A stretch of 64,000 nt of DNA from Mesodorylaimus sp. YZB2_4 (taxonomy: Eukaryota; Nematoda; Enoplea; Dorylaimida; Dorylaimidae): positions 1 to 64,000 of the forward strand of contig JASANH010000872.1 of NCBI GenBank assembly GCA_030248295.1. The letters are read 5' to 3'. This document shows, in pieces, positions 11,194 to 22,309 of this stretch; position 1 is the stretch's first letter; every line of letters begins with the position of its first letter. The notes below the pieces were generated by a model. That model was given only the letters and a program-made list of their open reading frames with translations, ran no database searches and was not told where the DNA came from. A program made the translations under genes and the position numbers.

Positions 11194-11568
11194 TCAACAA
11201 GTCCGTGTGTGACAAGTACAGTAAGCCAACATGTCAGCAGAGATCTTGAACTGGCATATGCAACCATGATCGCAGTTCTGACTTAGTTTCTCGAAACATC
11301 TCTCCCAGTAAGCGTGGCTCGGGTCCATCACACCACCACACCATTTCTTCGTATACGCCCGCCGAGCTCGGAGCTCCAAACGCGCCAGCAGACACGGACT
11401 TAGCATGGAATACTCGGGCTCGAGAAGGAGTGGGTTCACTAGATGATATCTCTCCACCTCTTTCACCATCTTATCGAAGTGTGTTTCACAGTAGATATGT
11501 AAGGCTTCGGCGACTCGCTCACTACAGTCCTGATACTCGAAGGGGGGCTTGTGCTTAGAACAGCATTT
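11194..11568 (-). CDS. cysteine-rich protein, candidate exon
   Basis: The minus-strand frame is open from 11568 to the stop at 11194 and is rich in spaced cysteines: an early CCSKHK, then CSERV, YCETH, SPCLL, KWCGG, ERCFEK, NCDHGCIC and CTCHTRTC. The frame continues in phase above 11568 through a TAA into another Cys-containing piece (NCQKGCKN) at about 11613, which suggests the true coding region is longer and broken or spliced. The Cys pattern suggests a disulfide-bonded extracellular protein. No family or signal peptide was recognised. It may be host or mobile-element sequence. Confidence 0.35.
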   Translation of the reverse strand, partial: KCCSKHKPPFEYQDCSERVAEALHIYCETHFDKMVKEVERYHLVNPLLLEPEYSMLSPCLLARLELRARRAYTKKWCGGVMDPSHAYWERCFEKLSQNCDHGCICQFKISADMLAYCTCHTRTC

Positions 11569-12637
11569 TTATTTCACCCCAGGATTTCGATTCTTGCAAC
11601 CCTTTTGGCAGTTTTTAAGAATGTTCATGACTAGGTGAAGTAGCGAGGCCAACTTGATAACTGTGTTATCTGTAAGTTTATTACGATTTTACCATTGGAA
11701 TTCTTGGAATAGGGTATGAATACTTACTGTTTGCTTGAATGAAATATCAGATTTCCTCGAAATGCACAAATGCTGGATGCAAATGCAAATGCTAATAACA
11801 TAGATAATAAATCAAGGCAACTCTTTCATCGCCAGTTTTTGCAGTAGTTTGGTTCAGGTTCAGATAAGCTAACTTTCTCAAAACGATCTTTTGTAAGACC
11901 ACATGAAATATCCTTATCACGTGGCAAGCATGATAATCGTATTGGCCCAAAGATATAGATTTAAAACCATGTTCAGGGTCAAATGAAAAGGTCACAGAAA
12001 TATAAATACATGCAATATCATTCGCATACGAACATACCCAGTACACGGCCTCTTTCAGAGCATTTTGGCATCGAAACATTAAAAACGACGATAAGCAAAT
12101 CACTTCCCTCTATTTCCTCATTCTCAAATGTTTCGCAAAAGGACCTGAGTCATCCGGTATACCAACTTGAAACATATGGCGTCCGTGAGCGCGTCACAAA
12201 TTCGGCGACGGATTTAGAATTGCTAGCAAACAATCCGATTTCGCTAAAATTTTCGAGGCCATTTTTGTCCAAAGCCGACTTCGAATTTAACTTCCAAAGC
12301 TGCACACGCAGGCGCACAATCGTTCCATTTGCGTTTCCGCGATGAAGGAATTCCCGCGTAATGATCTGATTAATTATGCAAGAAATAATGTAAATTGTTG
12401 CCTTGTCGAATAACTACCAATCGGAGAAGTTAAGACAGTTTTATTGTTCAGACAGTTCTTTATTTTCGCAATGTACATGAAGTTTTTCACGGACACAGCC
12501 CTAGTTTGCCTCGCGCCAATGCTGAAAGATACCCCTTTTCCAGCATACCCCGCGCACAGTCCATTCATTCTTGTCATAGGCAGTCGGCGCGGGAAGTTCA
12601 AATTAGCGATTTCGGCTCCACACGTCGAAAAGGTCTA
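11569..12637. other. no supported gene
   Basis: A 120-residue plus-strand frame at 11983-12345 overlaps minus-strand frames and has no motif. No splice sites or repeats could be tied to it. Confidence 0.35.
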
Positions 12638-12878
12638 TTATTTAGGTTTTTCGATATTTGCGAGCTATAAAAATTTTTGAAGTTTCGATCTTACGTGCAT
12701 GGCATTTTCATTTGGTCCCCGATCTGTGAAAAACGTTTCTAAAATTCCGCAAATGGTTTTGAAAGATTCCCACACCATTAAAATATATTAAATTATTCGG
12801 GCTTTAGAATTTCCTTGGCTAGTTTTCACGCTATGATTGATTAAATGTTAGGCGTGTTTTTTGGTACTTTTTAGGCAT
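12638..12878 (+). repeat. 240-bp long inverted repeat, left arm
   Basis: This arm is the reverse complement of 14065-14305. By eye only about four substitutions separate the two arms over about 240 bp (roughly 98% identity). The outer edge reads tatttaggtttttcgatatt and the inner edge ends at tttttaggca. Confidence 0.85.
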
Positions 12879-14064
12879 GGACGCGAGGCGATTCATGTAA
12901 CATTGTCGACAGCGTCTGCATAGAAAAGGAATCTTTGTATCATCAACAGTCGTCTATCGTCTCCCATCGACAGGCCGAATTCGGCGGGTCAGGTAAATGC
13001 AGTCTGTTATTGTACATGTATATGGTTTTACAGAATAGGCGGCTGTATAACATCCAGCAGGCGTCAATGAAGCTGTTGAGCTTTCATGTTGAGCTGGGGA
13101 CAACGATCATACTGTAGGTGCAAATTTACGAAACGATGCAATCAAGATTTATGGTATATTCAGGAGTTGTTCCAGTAATAACTGATCCAGCTGAACTGAT
13201 CTGCCGATCTGAGGAGTGGATAAGGCCTATCTAGACCTTGGATCTAGTTAGAATCGGGTCCAGCACAGGCCGATGACTGATAATATTGGTCCATGAGTGC
13301 ATGATCATATGGGTCGATTTTAGTTGGGATCGGGATCCTGGCCTAGGGTCAGATCGATCGACGCTGTAATGGAACGTAGTTGATGTATTAGTGCACATGC
13401 AGTGTGCACACAGCTGTAAAAATTTGGCTGCGGAAGATGTTTTAGGTTTCCATACATACGACTACTGAGAAATCAACTTCTATGATTGAGCGCCCTGATC
13501 TTCTTTATAGACACGGGTATATCGAGCTCAACAATTGCCAGCAGGTTCCCAGCCACCGAATCGACCCCTATTGAAGAAGTACGTCGATACCAGCGAATAG
13601 AATTGAATTCGCAGTCAATGTCAAAAGCGGTGCCACATACTGTGGTCTATCCCTCGCACTGGATTAACTACTACCTTCTGCGCATGACGCACAGCAATCT
13701 TTGATGCTTCGCTAATATCCTTTTATTCCAGGTATATAACATGTATGGCCTGTAGAGTATATGTATACAGTTTTGCATATGTTCAGTTCTAGTATCTGGT
13801 ATTTAGTAGCACAATAGATAAAGTTTGATTCGATGACAAATACTCGCCCCTCTCGCAACATCAAGTCACAGCTGGCAATGTGAGATCTGCACAAATGAGA
13901 CTACTGTATACTGTAGACCAGTATGACAGGTGCCTCCAGAGTTACCAATTATAGTTCACAGCAGTCGCAAATTATGTTCAGCGTATCTGCAGCGATACTT
14001 CGACAGAATACCAATAATCAAACGACCCAGCATTTTGTAACATGTAGATACCGAGCTGAAAACC

Positions 14065-14305
14065 GTGCCTAAAAAGTACCAAAAAACACGCCTCACATTT
14101 AATCAATCATAGCGTGAAAACTAGCCAAGGAAATTCTAAAGCCCGAATAATTTAATATATTTTAATGGTGTGAGAATCTTTCAAAACCATTTGCGGAATT
14201 TTAGAAACGTTTTTCACAGATCGGGGACCAAATGAAAATGCCATGCACGTAAGATCGAGACTTCAAAAATTTTTATAGCTCGCAAATATCAAAAAACCTA
14301 AATAG
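14065..14305 (-). repeat. 240-bp long inverted repeat, right arm
   Basis: This is the reverse complement of 12638-12878. The outer edge ends aaaaaacctaaatag at about 14305. Confidence 0.85.
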
Positions 14306-14767
14306 TTCTTACACCACGTAATAAAGAAAAATTTTCTCTACAAGATGCGATCATGCTTACCTCGGTCAAATAAATGATCCGATCAATCGAGAGCAAAATA
14401 ACGGAATCGACGAAAATCGGCGAGGCGGCCCGCGCACACCTTCCGTAGCTGACAACTAGATTTACGGTGCATCAGCAGCCTCCGAGGCAGCAATATACAC
14501 AGTCGAGGCATGCCACACAGAAAGTAAGCCATTTAATTTGAAATGAAACTCGCTGGCAGATCGGGGCAAGCGAAAGACTGATTTTACGAGTATTTCAGGT
14601 AAGTCCTAATCCAGGTCCAACTGGTGAGGCAATTATCGCTATCGGCCGATAAAACCGACATTACCGATCATTTTTGCACGTTTAAAAACTTAAATTTCAG
14701 GGCGGGAAATTTGAATTGTCAGATCCCGTATTTTTGTAACCCCCCGCCTGGTAGGCCTTGGCGAGTG

Positions 14768-14815
14768 GGAGAGAGTAATCGATACTCTCCTCTGGCTGGG
14801 AGACGTCAACCCGTC
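14768..14815 (+). repeat. short dispersed repeat shared with 36650-36690
   Basis: The string gagtaatcgata, then ctggctgggagacgtca, appears here and again near 36654. The section ggctgggagacgtc with a following gggtagatgttgcagcc loosely recalls the 3' part of 5S rRNA, so a 5S-derived SINE is possible. The resemblance is weak. Confidence 0.35.
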
Positions 14816-15576
14816 GGGTAGATGTTGCAGCCGTAGGTACGTATAGTCGCAAGACTTGCCTGCTGCAGTCGGAGTTTTTGTCCCGCCGACTTTGCTCGGC
14901 CGCCTCACTCCTACACCTGCGAGGCTTGCTTACATTTTTAAATGCAATTTTTTAATTTCGCAAGCTAGATCCCCTCTAAAAACCAATTAGAATCATTCTT
15001 AAACCCCAAAATCTCAGGGCTCAAAGACTTAACATTGCAATATCTAGACTAAAACCTTGCTCGCTCGTCTTCGCAGACACCTCTACGACTCATGACACCT
15101 CTAGCACTAGCTATAAGACATGAGAAATTGTCATGAGGTGAACATGAATATTGAAACCCAGCAGGCAAGACAGGGTCTGGATGCTTGAATACGTGAAAAG
15201 CAGCTGCTCATGAACCAATCCCAAAAGACCCTGAAGGCTATCCCTGTCCCTGACTCCAAATAGGAAGACGAACCCGGCCCTCAAATATCTCACCCAAGGA
15301 CTACAGTGATAATTTGTTGTCATTGCCTCTTCTTTGAGTCAGACTAACCTGTTTTGTATTGTGCCTGAAGGACTCAGTTCCTGAGTGTACTGTGCATTGA
15401 TGCTATTGCGGGCATCCCAACAAGACAAGCCATGATCATGATGATTTAGCCACAGACTTTTCTTGGGCACTGAACTCTTTGATCTCGAATCCGTAGCTCT
15501 CTGCTCCTCGCTATAATCACTATCAGCAGGCCACACGTCCGCCCAAAACGCTTATTGACAGGGAAATATACGTTAT
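14816..15576. other. non-coding stretch
   Basis: No gene is recognised. A minus-strand frame at 15339-15536 is Ser- and Lys-rich but lacks motifs. Confidence 0.3.
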
Positions 15577-15780
15577 ATGAAGGATAAATCATCGGTATTA
15601 GCCGATAACCGATATATCCGCTCGGACTTGGGTCCTAATGTTGATCTATCACCTCTTTTAGGAATCGTCGAAAAGATCTTACTGCAGCAGGAGAGGCAGC
15701 AAGTAGTCAAATGTGGGTTCGATGAACGCTCGGTGACGCAAAAGCTAACGGAATACGCAGATACGAAGCTCCGCGATTGA
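15577..15780 (+). CDS. unrecognised candidate exon
   Basis: The 67-residue frame has balanced, protein-like composition with an amphipathic stretch (LLGIVEKILLQQERQQVVK) and ends in EYADTKLRD before TGA. The frame continues in phase after the stop for another 23 codons. No family is recognised. It lies upstream of, but on the opposite strand to, the Gypsy gag relic. Confidence 0.25.
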   Translation: MKDKSSVLADNRYIRSDLGPNVDLSPLLGIVEKILLQQERQQVVKCGFDERSVTQKLTEYADTKLRD

Positions 15781-15840
15781 GGGAAGAAGACTGGGGCCAA
15801 TGAATCAAGCAGGCGCGACTTTGACCAAGAATCGCAAGTA

Positions 15841-16297
15841 AACTACTTTTATTGAAGATCGCTCTAATTTTTGATGTGATTCGTATTGGTCAGGAGCTCT
15901 ACGACGCGCTTGGAAATCAACAGAAAATTTATGAAATAGTCGTAGCGTGTGAAATCGAGTTTCCGTTCATTCGTTTTTCTTTGGTTGAATAGTCCATGCA
16001 TTTCATGGCAATATTTAGCTTTAAAATAATTACGGTCGATGATCCTGGCAATAAAGAAACCTTATTAGTGAAGTGGGATCAAAAGCGGGTGAGAGCGAGG
16101 GGACCGGTGGATATTGACTTGCAATGCTACGAGTTTCTTATAATAGTTCTTATATGACCTGTGAATTTCTTATAACCTTTTTATAATTCTCGAATATTCT
16201 TACCAGTCTTACGAGTCTTATAAGAGATCTTATATGTTTTTCTTGTGGCTAATTAAATGGTTCTCATGAGATTTCTTATAAGTATTATCAGATGTTT
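15841..16297. other. non-coding AT-rich stretch
   Basis: Between about 16130 and 16280 the text repeats 'cttata' and 'cttataa' motifs in a loose, non-tandem way. No gene is seen. Confidence 0.35.
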
Positions 16298-17706
16298 TTA
16301 AACGTGGGACATTTCGTTGCATTCACATCGATGTCCGAATGCTTGGTTGCATTCATTTTTTGCTACGACGATCCGCTTAGGACTAGGTTCTAGGTCATTT
16401 TCGATTCCGTTGTCAGCCAAGCTGTCCATCATCATGTATGATGGGGAACGGTTGTCGCGCGTCGTTTTTCTCTCGGGCAATCTCGTGCAATATGCTCGAT
16501 ACTCCTACAGTAGAAGCATGCCTTTGGTGCTTTCGGTACGAATGGTGCAGCACGCGCATTTGGGCCGATCTCCTTATGAGCTTTCGGCCCCATCGAACGG
16601 CGAATATCGGCCGTATGTCCTTGTTTTTTGCACAGTTAACACGTTTCCAAGTTTTGAGGCATAGTAGACGGCGCGCCTGAACTTTTATGGCGTTTCCTAC
16701 CGCAATCGATGTCGTAGTACACGAATCCGTCATCTCGACAATACGTGCATAACGGTCCAGTGTGGCTACAGTCGCTAGAGCGTCCAGCTGGGCGACTGCG
16801 AATGCGATTGCGTGGGTGGTCTAGATCTCGCCGCATATTTCGTGCCCTGTCGCTTACCTGCAACAGTTCTGTAAATGTAGTCAGGAAATTCGTCATATCT
16901 GGGTCCTTTGCAACATGAGTCGTCTTATCCGCGAACGCGCCTGCTTGGGCCATGAGCCCGTTGGGTGCCCACAACTCCATCTGCATCGCGCGTCTGACAA
17001 AGTCGTCTAAACTCGAGTTAGGTTATTCAGAGCTGGCTACGCGTTGTCTCAGTGTGGGTGATGCCAGCCCTTTTAGGAACTGAGATTTGGTGAACCTCTC
17101 TCGTTCTGCATTTGTAGCATTGTGGAAAGCTTGTCGCGCCAAGTTCTTCAAAGCGGTAGAGAAAGTATCAGGGCTTTTTCAAAGTTTTCGTACTAGATTG
17201 AAGAATGCTAACTCGCACAAGGCAGCATTTTTTTCTGGAAAGCGTGCCTTCAACGCGTTTCCATGGTGAGCCCAATCAGTGGCTTGAGCTGGAGTAGCCG
17301 TGGCCTGCACCTCATCGAATGCGGCTCGTGCTGAGCTAGTCAACAACATTCGAAGGTTCTCGATTTTTCCAACTACGCTCAGATGCGTTCTGGTCGAGAA
17401 GTGCTCAAATTCGCGTAACCACTCAGTCAGGCTCTTTGTTACTGATCCTGGGTACGTTTGTGGAACACGCGCCAAAGCTAGTATTCGGGCCATTGGGTTA
17501 ACTGGCTTCACATTTACTGGTTGTACAGCTGGCTGCTGCAATGCGAGCGCTACTAAGGTTTCTTGAGCCGCCTGTCTGGCCACGTTCATCAGTGCGTGGT
17601 CAATCACTGCTGCTTGTGGGCCCGGTGGGTCCCCATTGCCAGGGTTCACTATCCCTAATATGGTTTTCCTGTTCGTGGTTATCCGAATATCACTAGTACT
17701 GAGCAA
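16298..17706 (-). pseudogene. gag: Ty3/Gypsy-type retrotransposon gag, decayed
   Basis: The first frame (17706-17179) has a retrotransposon-gag core: LTEWLREFEHFSTRTHLSVV, then IENLRMLLTSSARAAFDEV and NALKARFPEK. Gag proteins of this type build the cytoplasmic virus-like particle and package element RNA. Frames further down on the minus strand hold two Cys/His blocks, one degenerate (CTYCRDDGF region, about 16760) and one intact CX2CX4HX4C zinc knuckle, CFYCRSIEHIARDC (about 16490-16530, in a frame shifted from the long ORFs). Several frameshifts separate these parts, and no protease, reverse transcriptase or integrase follows below 16298. This is therefore a truncated, dead copy. A candidate primer-binding site and LTR end lie upstream at 18001-18019. 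Confidence 0.7.
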
Positions 17707-18000
17707 AGCCTCCGCTTAATATCGTTGAATACTTCCGCTACGGGAGCCGTTTTTCAGGTAACTTTAGAAGACGCCTAGTCCTAGTTTTTGTCAGTTAGGT
17801 ATGGTAAGTTGTCCTAGTCCAGCCAACTCAGACGACACTGCAGTCAGCTTCCAGGTAGCTAATCGGTAACTAGATAGGGCGATACCTTGCACTAGTATTG
17901 TCGCTCTGATCAAACGGGCCGATACCTGCAGTTGATGTCTAGAGTCGTGTCCAATAAAACTATCAAGCCGACCAGAAGTGCTAGGGGTATCTCGCACTCT
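17707..18000 (-). other. untranslated leader of the Gypsy relic
   Basis: This sequence lies between the candidate primer-binding site and the gag start on the minus strand. The open frame across it (18159-17791) has no motif. Confidence 0.3.
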
Positions 18001-18016
18001 TGCCCCAAGCTCGCCA
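18001..18016 (-). other. candidate tRNA primer-binding site of the Gypsy relic
   Basis: On the minus strand a string ending gggcgttaca (to 18019), a plausible LTR terminus, is followed after two bases by TGGCGAGCTTGGGGCA. A TGG just inside an LTR end is the usual layout for priming by the CCA end of a tRNA. The matching tRNA was not identified, and the LTR start was not found. Confidence 0.35.
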
Positions 18017-18019
18017 AAT

Positions 18020-18655
18020 GTAACGCCCTTCCCTGTCAAGCAAGATCCGCTACGGAAAAAGACCAAGAAGAACTTCCCCTGAAGTCCGTTTATACGTCCG
18101 CTTTCAGCCAGAGCATCACCCAAAAAAGCCCCCAAATCAACCAAAAACACTCCTTTCATAGGCGCAGCACAACAAGAGCACTTAAGTACATCCGTACAGT
18201 CAAACCTGTACGCACATTATAGCCGAACGGTCAATCAACGACCACTCCATATCTGAAGGATAAATACACAAGCAAATACACACAAAGATGGACAGAGAGG
18301 CTAAACAATCAACGCCCCTCCGCCCAAAAACACACACACATCTCTCTCTTTCTCTTTTGCATCGATTCGTTTATGCCCACCCCTCCAGGAGGTTCTATTC
18401 TCAAAGGCTTCCTCGTCTTGCCACTTTTTGTTATTCGATAGTCTTCCATACACTGTATACTCTCATTAGCTTCATCAAGCAGGTCACAATTAACGTATAA
18501 AGCCCAAGGTTTATTTCTATTACTTTTTATGCGCTACGTATCCTGATATCTGAACTTTGGTATTCACATCATAGTGGACGATGCAGATTCTGACCTGTGG
18601 ACGCCTGTGTTAGGATCACTAAGGTTCGGTCCTATACATCTATGATATCGATACT
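18020..18655. other. possible 5' LTR remnant, otherwise non-coding
   Basis: If the primer-binding site is real, the LTR occupies part of this stretch on the minus strand. No partner LTR was found below 16298. A CA/CT-rich microsatellite-like section lies near 18330-18360. Confidence 0.25.
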
Positions 18656-18659
18656 TATA

Positions 18660-18899
18660 TGCCAAAAGGCACCAACTGTCAAACTGTCAAAAAATGCATT
18701 AAGTGCCGAGACATACTTTGAGCACTCAGAAGTTTCATCTGCCAAAACGACGCAACCGGATCTACCGTATGACATGAATTGCTGAGCCCCCAAAATACCC
18801 TTTTTTCTGAATCTCATCTGCCAAAACGCACCATCTGCCGAAAATCGCAGGCCAAAAGGACCAACTGCATATTTTTTCCGCAGTTAGTGCGTTTTGGCT
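18660..18899. repeat. array of GCCAAAACGCACCA-type motifs in both orientations
   Basis: Variants of the motif occur at about 18660, 18738, 18821 and 18851, and in reverse at 18881-18899 (gcagttagtgcgttttggc). The 18821 and 18881 copies can pair into a hairpin with about 17 of 19 matches. This is typical of terminal or subterminal repeats of a small DNA element. Confidence 0.5.
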
Positions 18900-19849
18900 G
18901 ATTCAAAAAAGAATGCTCGAATGCAGGGAAGAAAACATGATGCAGTTAGTGCCAATTGGATGCACTCGCAAAACCCAAATAGAACCAGTCGATACTGATT
19001 CTAAAGGTGAACTTTGGGAGGAAATTTCACTTTTGGTTATGCTAGTGGTCCTGTTTATTCACGCCCTAATGTGCTTCAACGAGTTGGAGCATGAAAAATC
19101 CGCACCTGGCACTTTTTGTCACAAAAATCTGACAAATTTTTTTTATCTGCGAGGTCTGCTAATTGTAGCAAGAGGGCGATTATGCTGCATGAAATCAGCG
19201 GAACTTACTGCGTAACTTATTAATTAAAGATAGCCGGACTTACATCCGCCATAATCAGCAGTTCGGTGCAAGCTAGTGCTTTGCATGTCCACACACTTAG
19301 AAGCAAAATTTTGAACGTTGTTTTTTAAAAAGTGAGTTTTTGACGCTTGGTGCCGTTTGGTATATAGGTATCAATATATGCACGTAAATATGAGATATCC
19401 TGTCAATAAGTAATCGACTTTAGAACACCTGTGCTTTGGTTAATGGAGGTGCAAGTGCATAAAATTCAATCAAGGTGCAGGCTTATAAAACTCGCACAAG
19501 TTTCGTTCCTCCATAACGCAGCCTTTGCTTTTTACTCCAGACTCGCTCATTGTACGAACCATTTTCGAATGCGCGCCCATCCGTGCTGGGTTTCTGCAGC
19601 TTGTGCGCGAGTATTTGCATTTTTTAAGTGGGTCCGTATAAAAGGTCAAAAACCAGACACTGTATCACCAGTATACATCGTGGAACAGCACTCTAACAAA
19701 AGATATATGATTTAAAGTTGAAGAGAAGTATCCATCGTTTAAAATTGTTCAACTGAGTCAGTGGGAGCACTCATCAAAGTCGCTGGCTTTCCCGGTGCTA
19801 CGCTCAGGATTTTATCACATTGAGTGATAATCAGCATGATAACAGCTCT
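18900..19849. other. no supported gene
   Basis: Plus-strand frames at 18913-19215 and 19431-19715 have no recognisable motif. Confidence 0.35.
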
Positions 19850-21088
19850 AGGTACCGTTTGTGACATTGACTGTAAGCACGGCTCCGGAAGGTGTGGCTG
19901 ACAACGCGTTATCGCAGATGGCCATGTGAATTGGTGACGTATCCATGGCGAGAATATTCATACATGATGAGGTATTTGGGAATTTCTGCATGGCTCCGCC
20001 TCGACAGATTCTACTTCGCGCCGGTGTCGTCTCATCGAAATCGAGACCCCTGTACAGCCAGTTGGGGTACATACTGTCAAACTCCTAAGTTGGGCTCAGT
20101 CTAAGATTCCATTTAGTGCTATTAATACGGACATTGTACTCGCGCACCCCGTAAGATCGGAAGTTGAACATGGAACGAGCTAAGTCTCCAGTATGATTGG
20201 CCTAGGCCAGAAAGGCGACGAGAACACGTCTAGGATACGCTGAAAAATTGTACTAGGGAGTCTGGACTTCGCGGATTCCCTGCAGTAAATTAAGCATGTA
20301 CATTTCAGGGTCCATGAAGTGAAATCGTGCCTCATTGCCTTAATTGTGCGACACTAATTGCTTTCGCAAGAAAGCGTCGCGACACTCGAAGCTGAGCACG
20401 TGCAATTCCATGTGGGGTGATTCAAATGACATAGTCCAGATCGGTCGTATCTGATTGAATTAATTGTTTGGTAAAGTAAGTAAATAAGTCAAATTGTAGC
20501 TTCGTTTGAAATGGAAAATATGTGTCGCAACTGAGCGGGTACAGTCGTAACTTGTCATACAAGTCGACTTCTGTGCTAAAGTCGTAAAATGAACACCTGT
20601 GCTTCTTGCTTCGTTTTATCCATAGAATCTGGATCTCCTGATTCGAGGTACCATAGGGCTGTGTCGTTGCCTCGCATTTGGGCTTTTTCGGGCAGAAACG
20701 CTGCAGTAGTTATGTAATTCATCAGCCCATAATTCAGGAACGTGTAGCATTCCCGATCGTTAAAGGACATGGCGACCTTGTTGAACATACTATTGACTGG
20801 ATTTGAACACAGATAAACCATCTCGGTTGGACCCAGTTTGGTTCTATCAGCATGCATAAGGCGTAGTCCCATACTGAGAAACACTTCGTTCAAGAGATAA
20901 TAATTGTTACTTGCAGTATAGACGAATGTCAGTTTGGTATCTGCAGTTGTGATATTGAATGGATGATTTCGATTGGAGTTGACCCTTATTAATCTTGTTT
21001 TGCGGACAGCGGTATCTACTAATGGGAGACTACTACCTTTGAAAGGTGACAGAAAGCACCTGGCCGTTTTGGACGGGGGCTCCCCCAT
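19850..21088 (-). pseudogene. F54H12.2-like (Maverick/adintovirus-type capsid or penton-like) protein, decayed
   Basis: The 170-residue first frame (21088-20576) contains NPVNSMFNKVAMSFNDREC, an ALWYLESGDPDSMD block and a preceding beta-rich segment. This matches in order the family usually annotated in invertebrates as 'F54H12.2-like', which I associate with capsid-type proteins of Maverick/adintovirus elements. Further minus-strand pieces follow in family order with stops and frame changes: FSTEVDLYDKLRLYPL (about 20575), a SYGVREYNVRIN block (about 20130), and LAMDTSPIHMAICDN (about 19925). Together they cover roughly 410 codons, so a full-length gene once stood here. It would have acted in particle assembly of a virus-like transposon. 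It is on the same strand as the gB-like fusogen. The family match is from memory of conserved spacing and should be tested by profile search. Confidence 0.55.
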
Positions 21089-21133
21089 GTTCGCTTAGTT
21101 TCCCCCGCTAAACAACGGGAACTAAGAGTTTTT

Positions 21134-21355
21134 TTATCGTTGCTCTTTCTGCTCCTCTTTCCACTCTTTGTCGCTTTTTTTTAATATAGTCCTTCGAACC
21201 TTTTGACTTTTTCGTTTTGAAAAGGGCTTTTTCTTGGACGAGCCCACTGGAAGCGATACCAGACCTGTATCTCCTTTCTGATTCGCCGTGGTTGCAGAGA
21301 CTGGTAAAGCGAACTTGTCGCTCGTGATGGTAGATGACTTTGTAGGTACCGTCAT
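21134..21355 (-). CDS. small basic protein upstream of the capsid-like gene
   Basis: The 73-residue frame is Lys/Arg-rich at its C-terminus (KKKPFSKRKSQKVRR and KKSDKEWKEEQKEQR). It sits 45 bp upstream of the capsid-like gene on the same strand. A basic DNA-binding or core protein, or the N-terminal part of the capsid-like gene before a frameshift, would both fit. No family is recognised. Confidence 0.3.
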   Translation of the reverse strand: MTVPTKSSTITSDKFALPVSATTANQKGDTGLVSLPVGSSKKKPFSKRKSQKVRRTILKKSDKEWKEEQKEQR

Positions 21356-21483
21356 CCGGGGCTATTTCGGACGTTTCCTCCCTCTTCGGACGTTTTTAAA
21401 GGCTGAGAATAATTGTGTTTTCTTACTGTATCTGATTTTTAGGTGGCGCTCGATTTTAATAAAATAGAGTTTTAGCTACAAAA

Positions 21484-21590
21484 TGGTATATAAAACGAAC
21501 AAGCTCAGCAGTGACGTTCTTTGTGTAGGTACTATCAAAGTGTTCACGCAACTATTTTCCGACATTGCCTCACTGGTCTAATAAAGCCTT
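21484..21590 (+). promoter_or_regulatory. TATA-like box followed by a polyadenylation-type signal
   Basis: The string gtatataaaac near 21487 is followed about 90 bp later by aataaa at about 21582. That spacing is typical of an LTR, but no LTR partner or gene is seen. AT-rich sequence makes chance occurrence likely. Confidence 0.2.
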
Positions 21591-22269
21591 AGATAACGGG
21601 ACGAATACGCATTGAAGAGACTTTGCGCATGCGCATTCAAATCAAGTAATCTCACAAGCCGTAGACCCGATTGCCCAGCGGTAGACTCGGATTACGATGA
21701 AGACCACGTAAAAGATACCACGTACAATTTGACATCGTAGTGGGAAAGGTACACATACCTAAATAATACACTGTGTCATAAGTGTGTAATGCTTTGCATC
21801 AAATCACTTACCATCGGCGGCACTTGATCGATTCGAAATATTTCGAGCGAAACATGTCGGTCAGATCGACCCCGCCCATGTTTGCATTGTACTGCCTGAT
21901 AATGGCTGGCTGTTGCAGATCGATCTTTCCCCATTTTCCTCCATTGTTCTTGACTTTATGTAGAAACCAAAAATTCCGGAACGTATTGTAAACTAGCGCA
22001 CACCATTGAAAAGCGATCAAGAAACTTCTGCTCGTTGGCAAGTCGAAACGGGATGCGCGCCATGTATGGTCGAGATCATGTGGACCACGCTAGAGTCTAT
22101 CTATTTCACTTAAGCGATTTTTCGATCGCTTGTCGTCAACGCGTCGAATGAGCCGCGGCTCTTTTTCTCCAACTCGCCATTGGTCTTTAATTTGATCTTC
22201 TTCGTTTGGTCGGTGGCGCCACACAATCGATTTGACAAAATGGTTTCAAGAACAAGAAGAGAACAGTCC

Positions 22270-22309
22270 CTAATACTCAAAAAGAAGAAATAGTGTAGAG
22301 CTATCTTAC
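22270..22309 (-). other. possible 40-bp intron in the piggyBac gene
   Basis: On the minus strand a donor gtaaga (22309-22304) and an acceptor ending tattag (22270) bracket non-family sequence between HFTG and the GATDQTKK block. The junction does not restore the frame exactly, so the splice or the copy is imperfect. Confidence 0.35.

Larger units (their letters stand above)
12638..14305. mobile_element. candidate 1.67-kb foldback / non-autonomous DNA element
   Basis: Two nearly identical 240-bp inverted arms enclose about 1.19 kb. The interior has no transposase-like frame. It contains GATC-rich text around 13180-13350 and otherwise nothing recognisable. High arm identity points to recent insertion or to gene conversion between arms. 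I did not find a target-site duplication next to the outer ends, so the true element boundaries are not proven. Confidence 0.55.
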
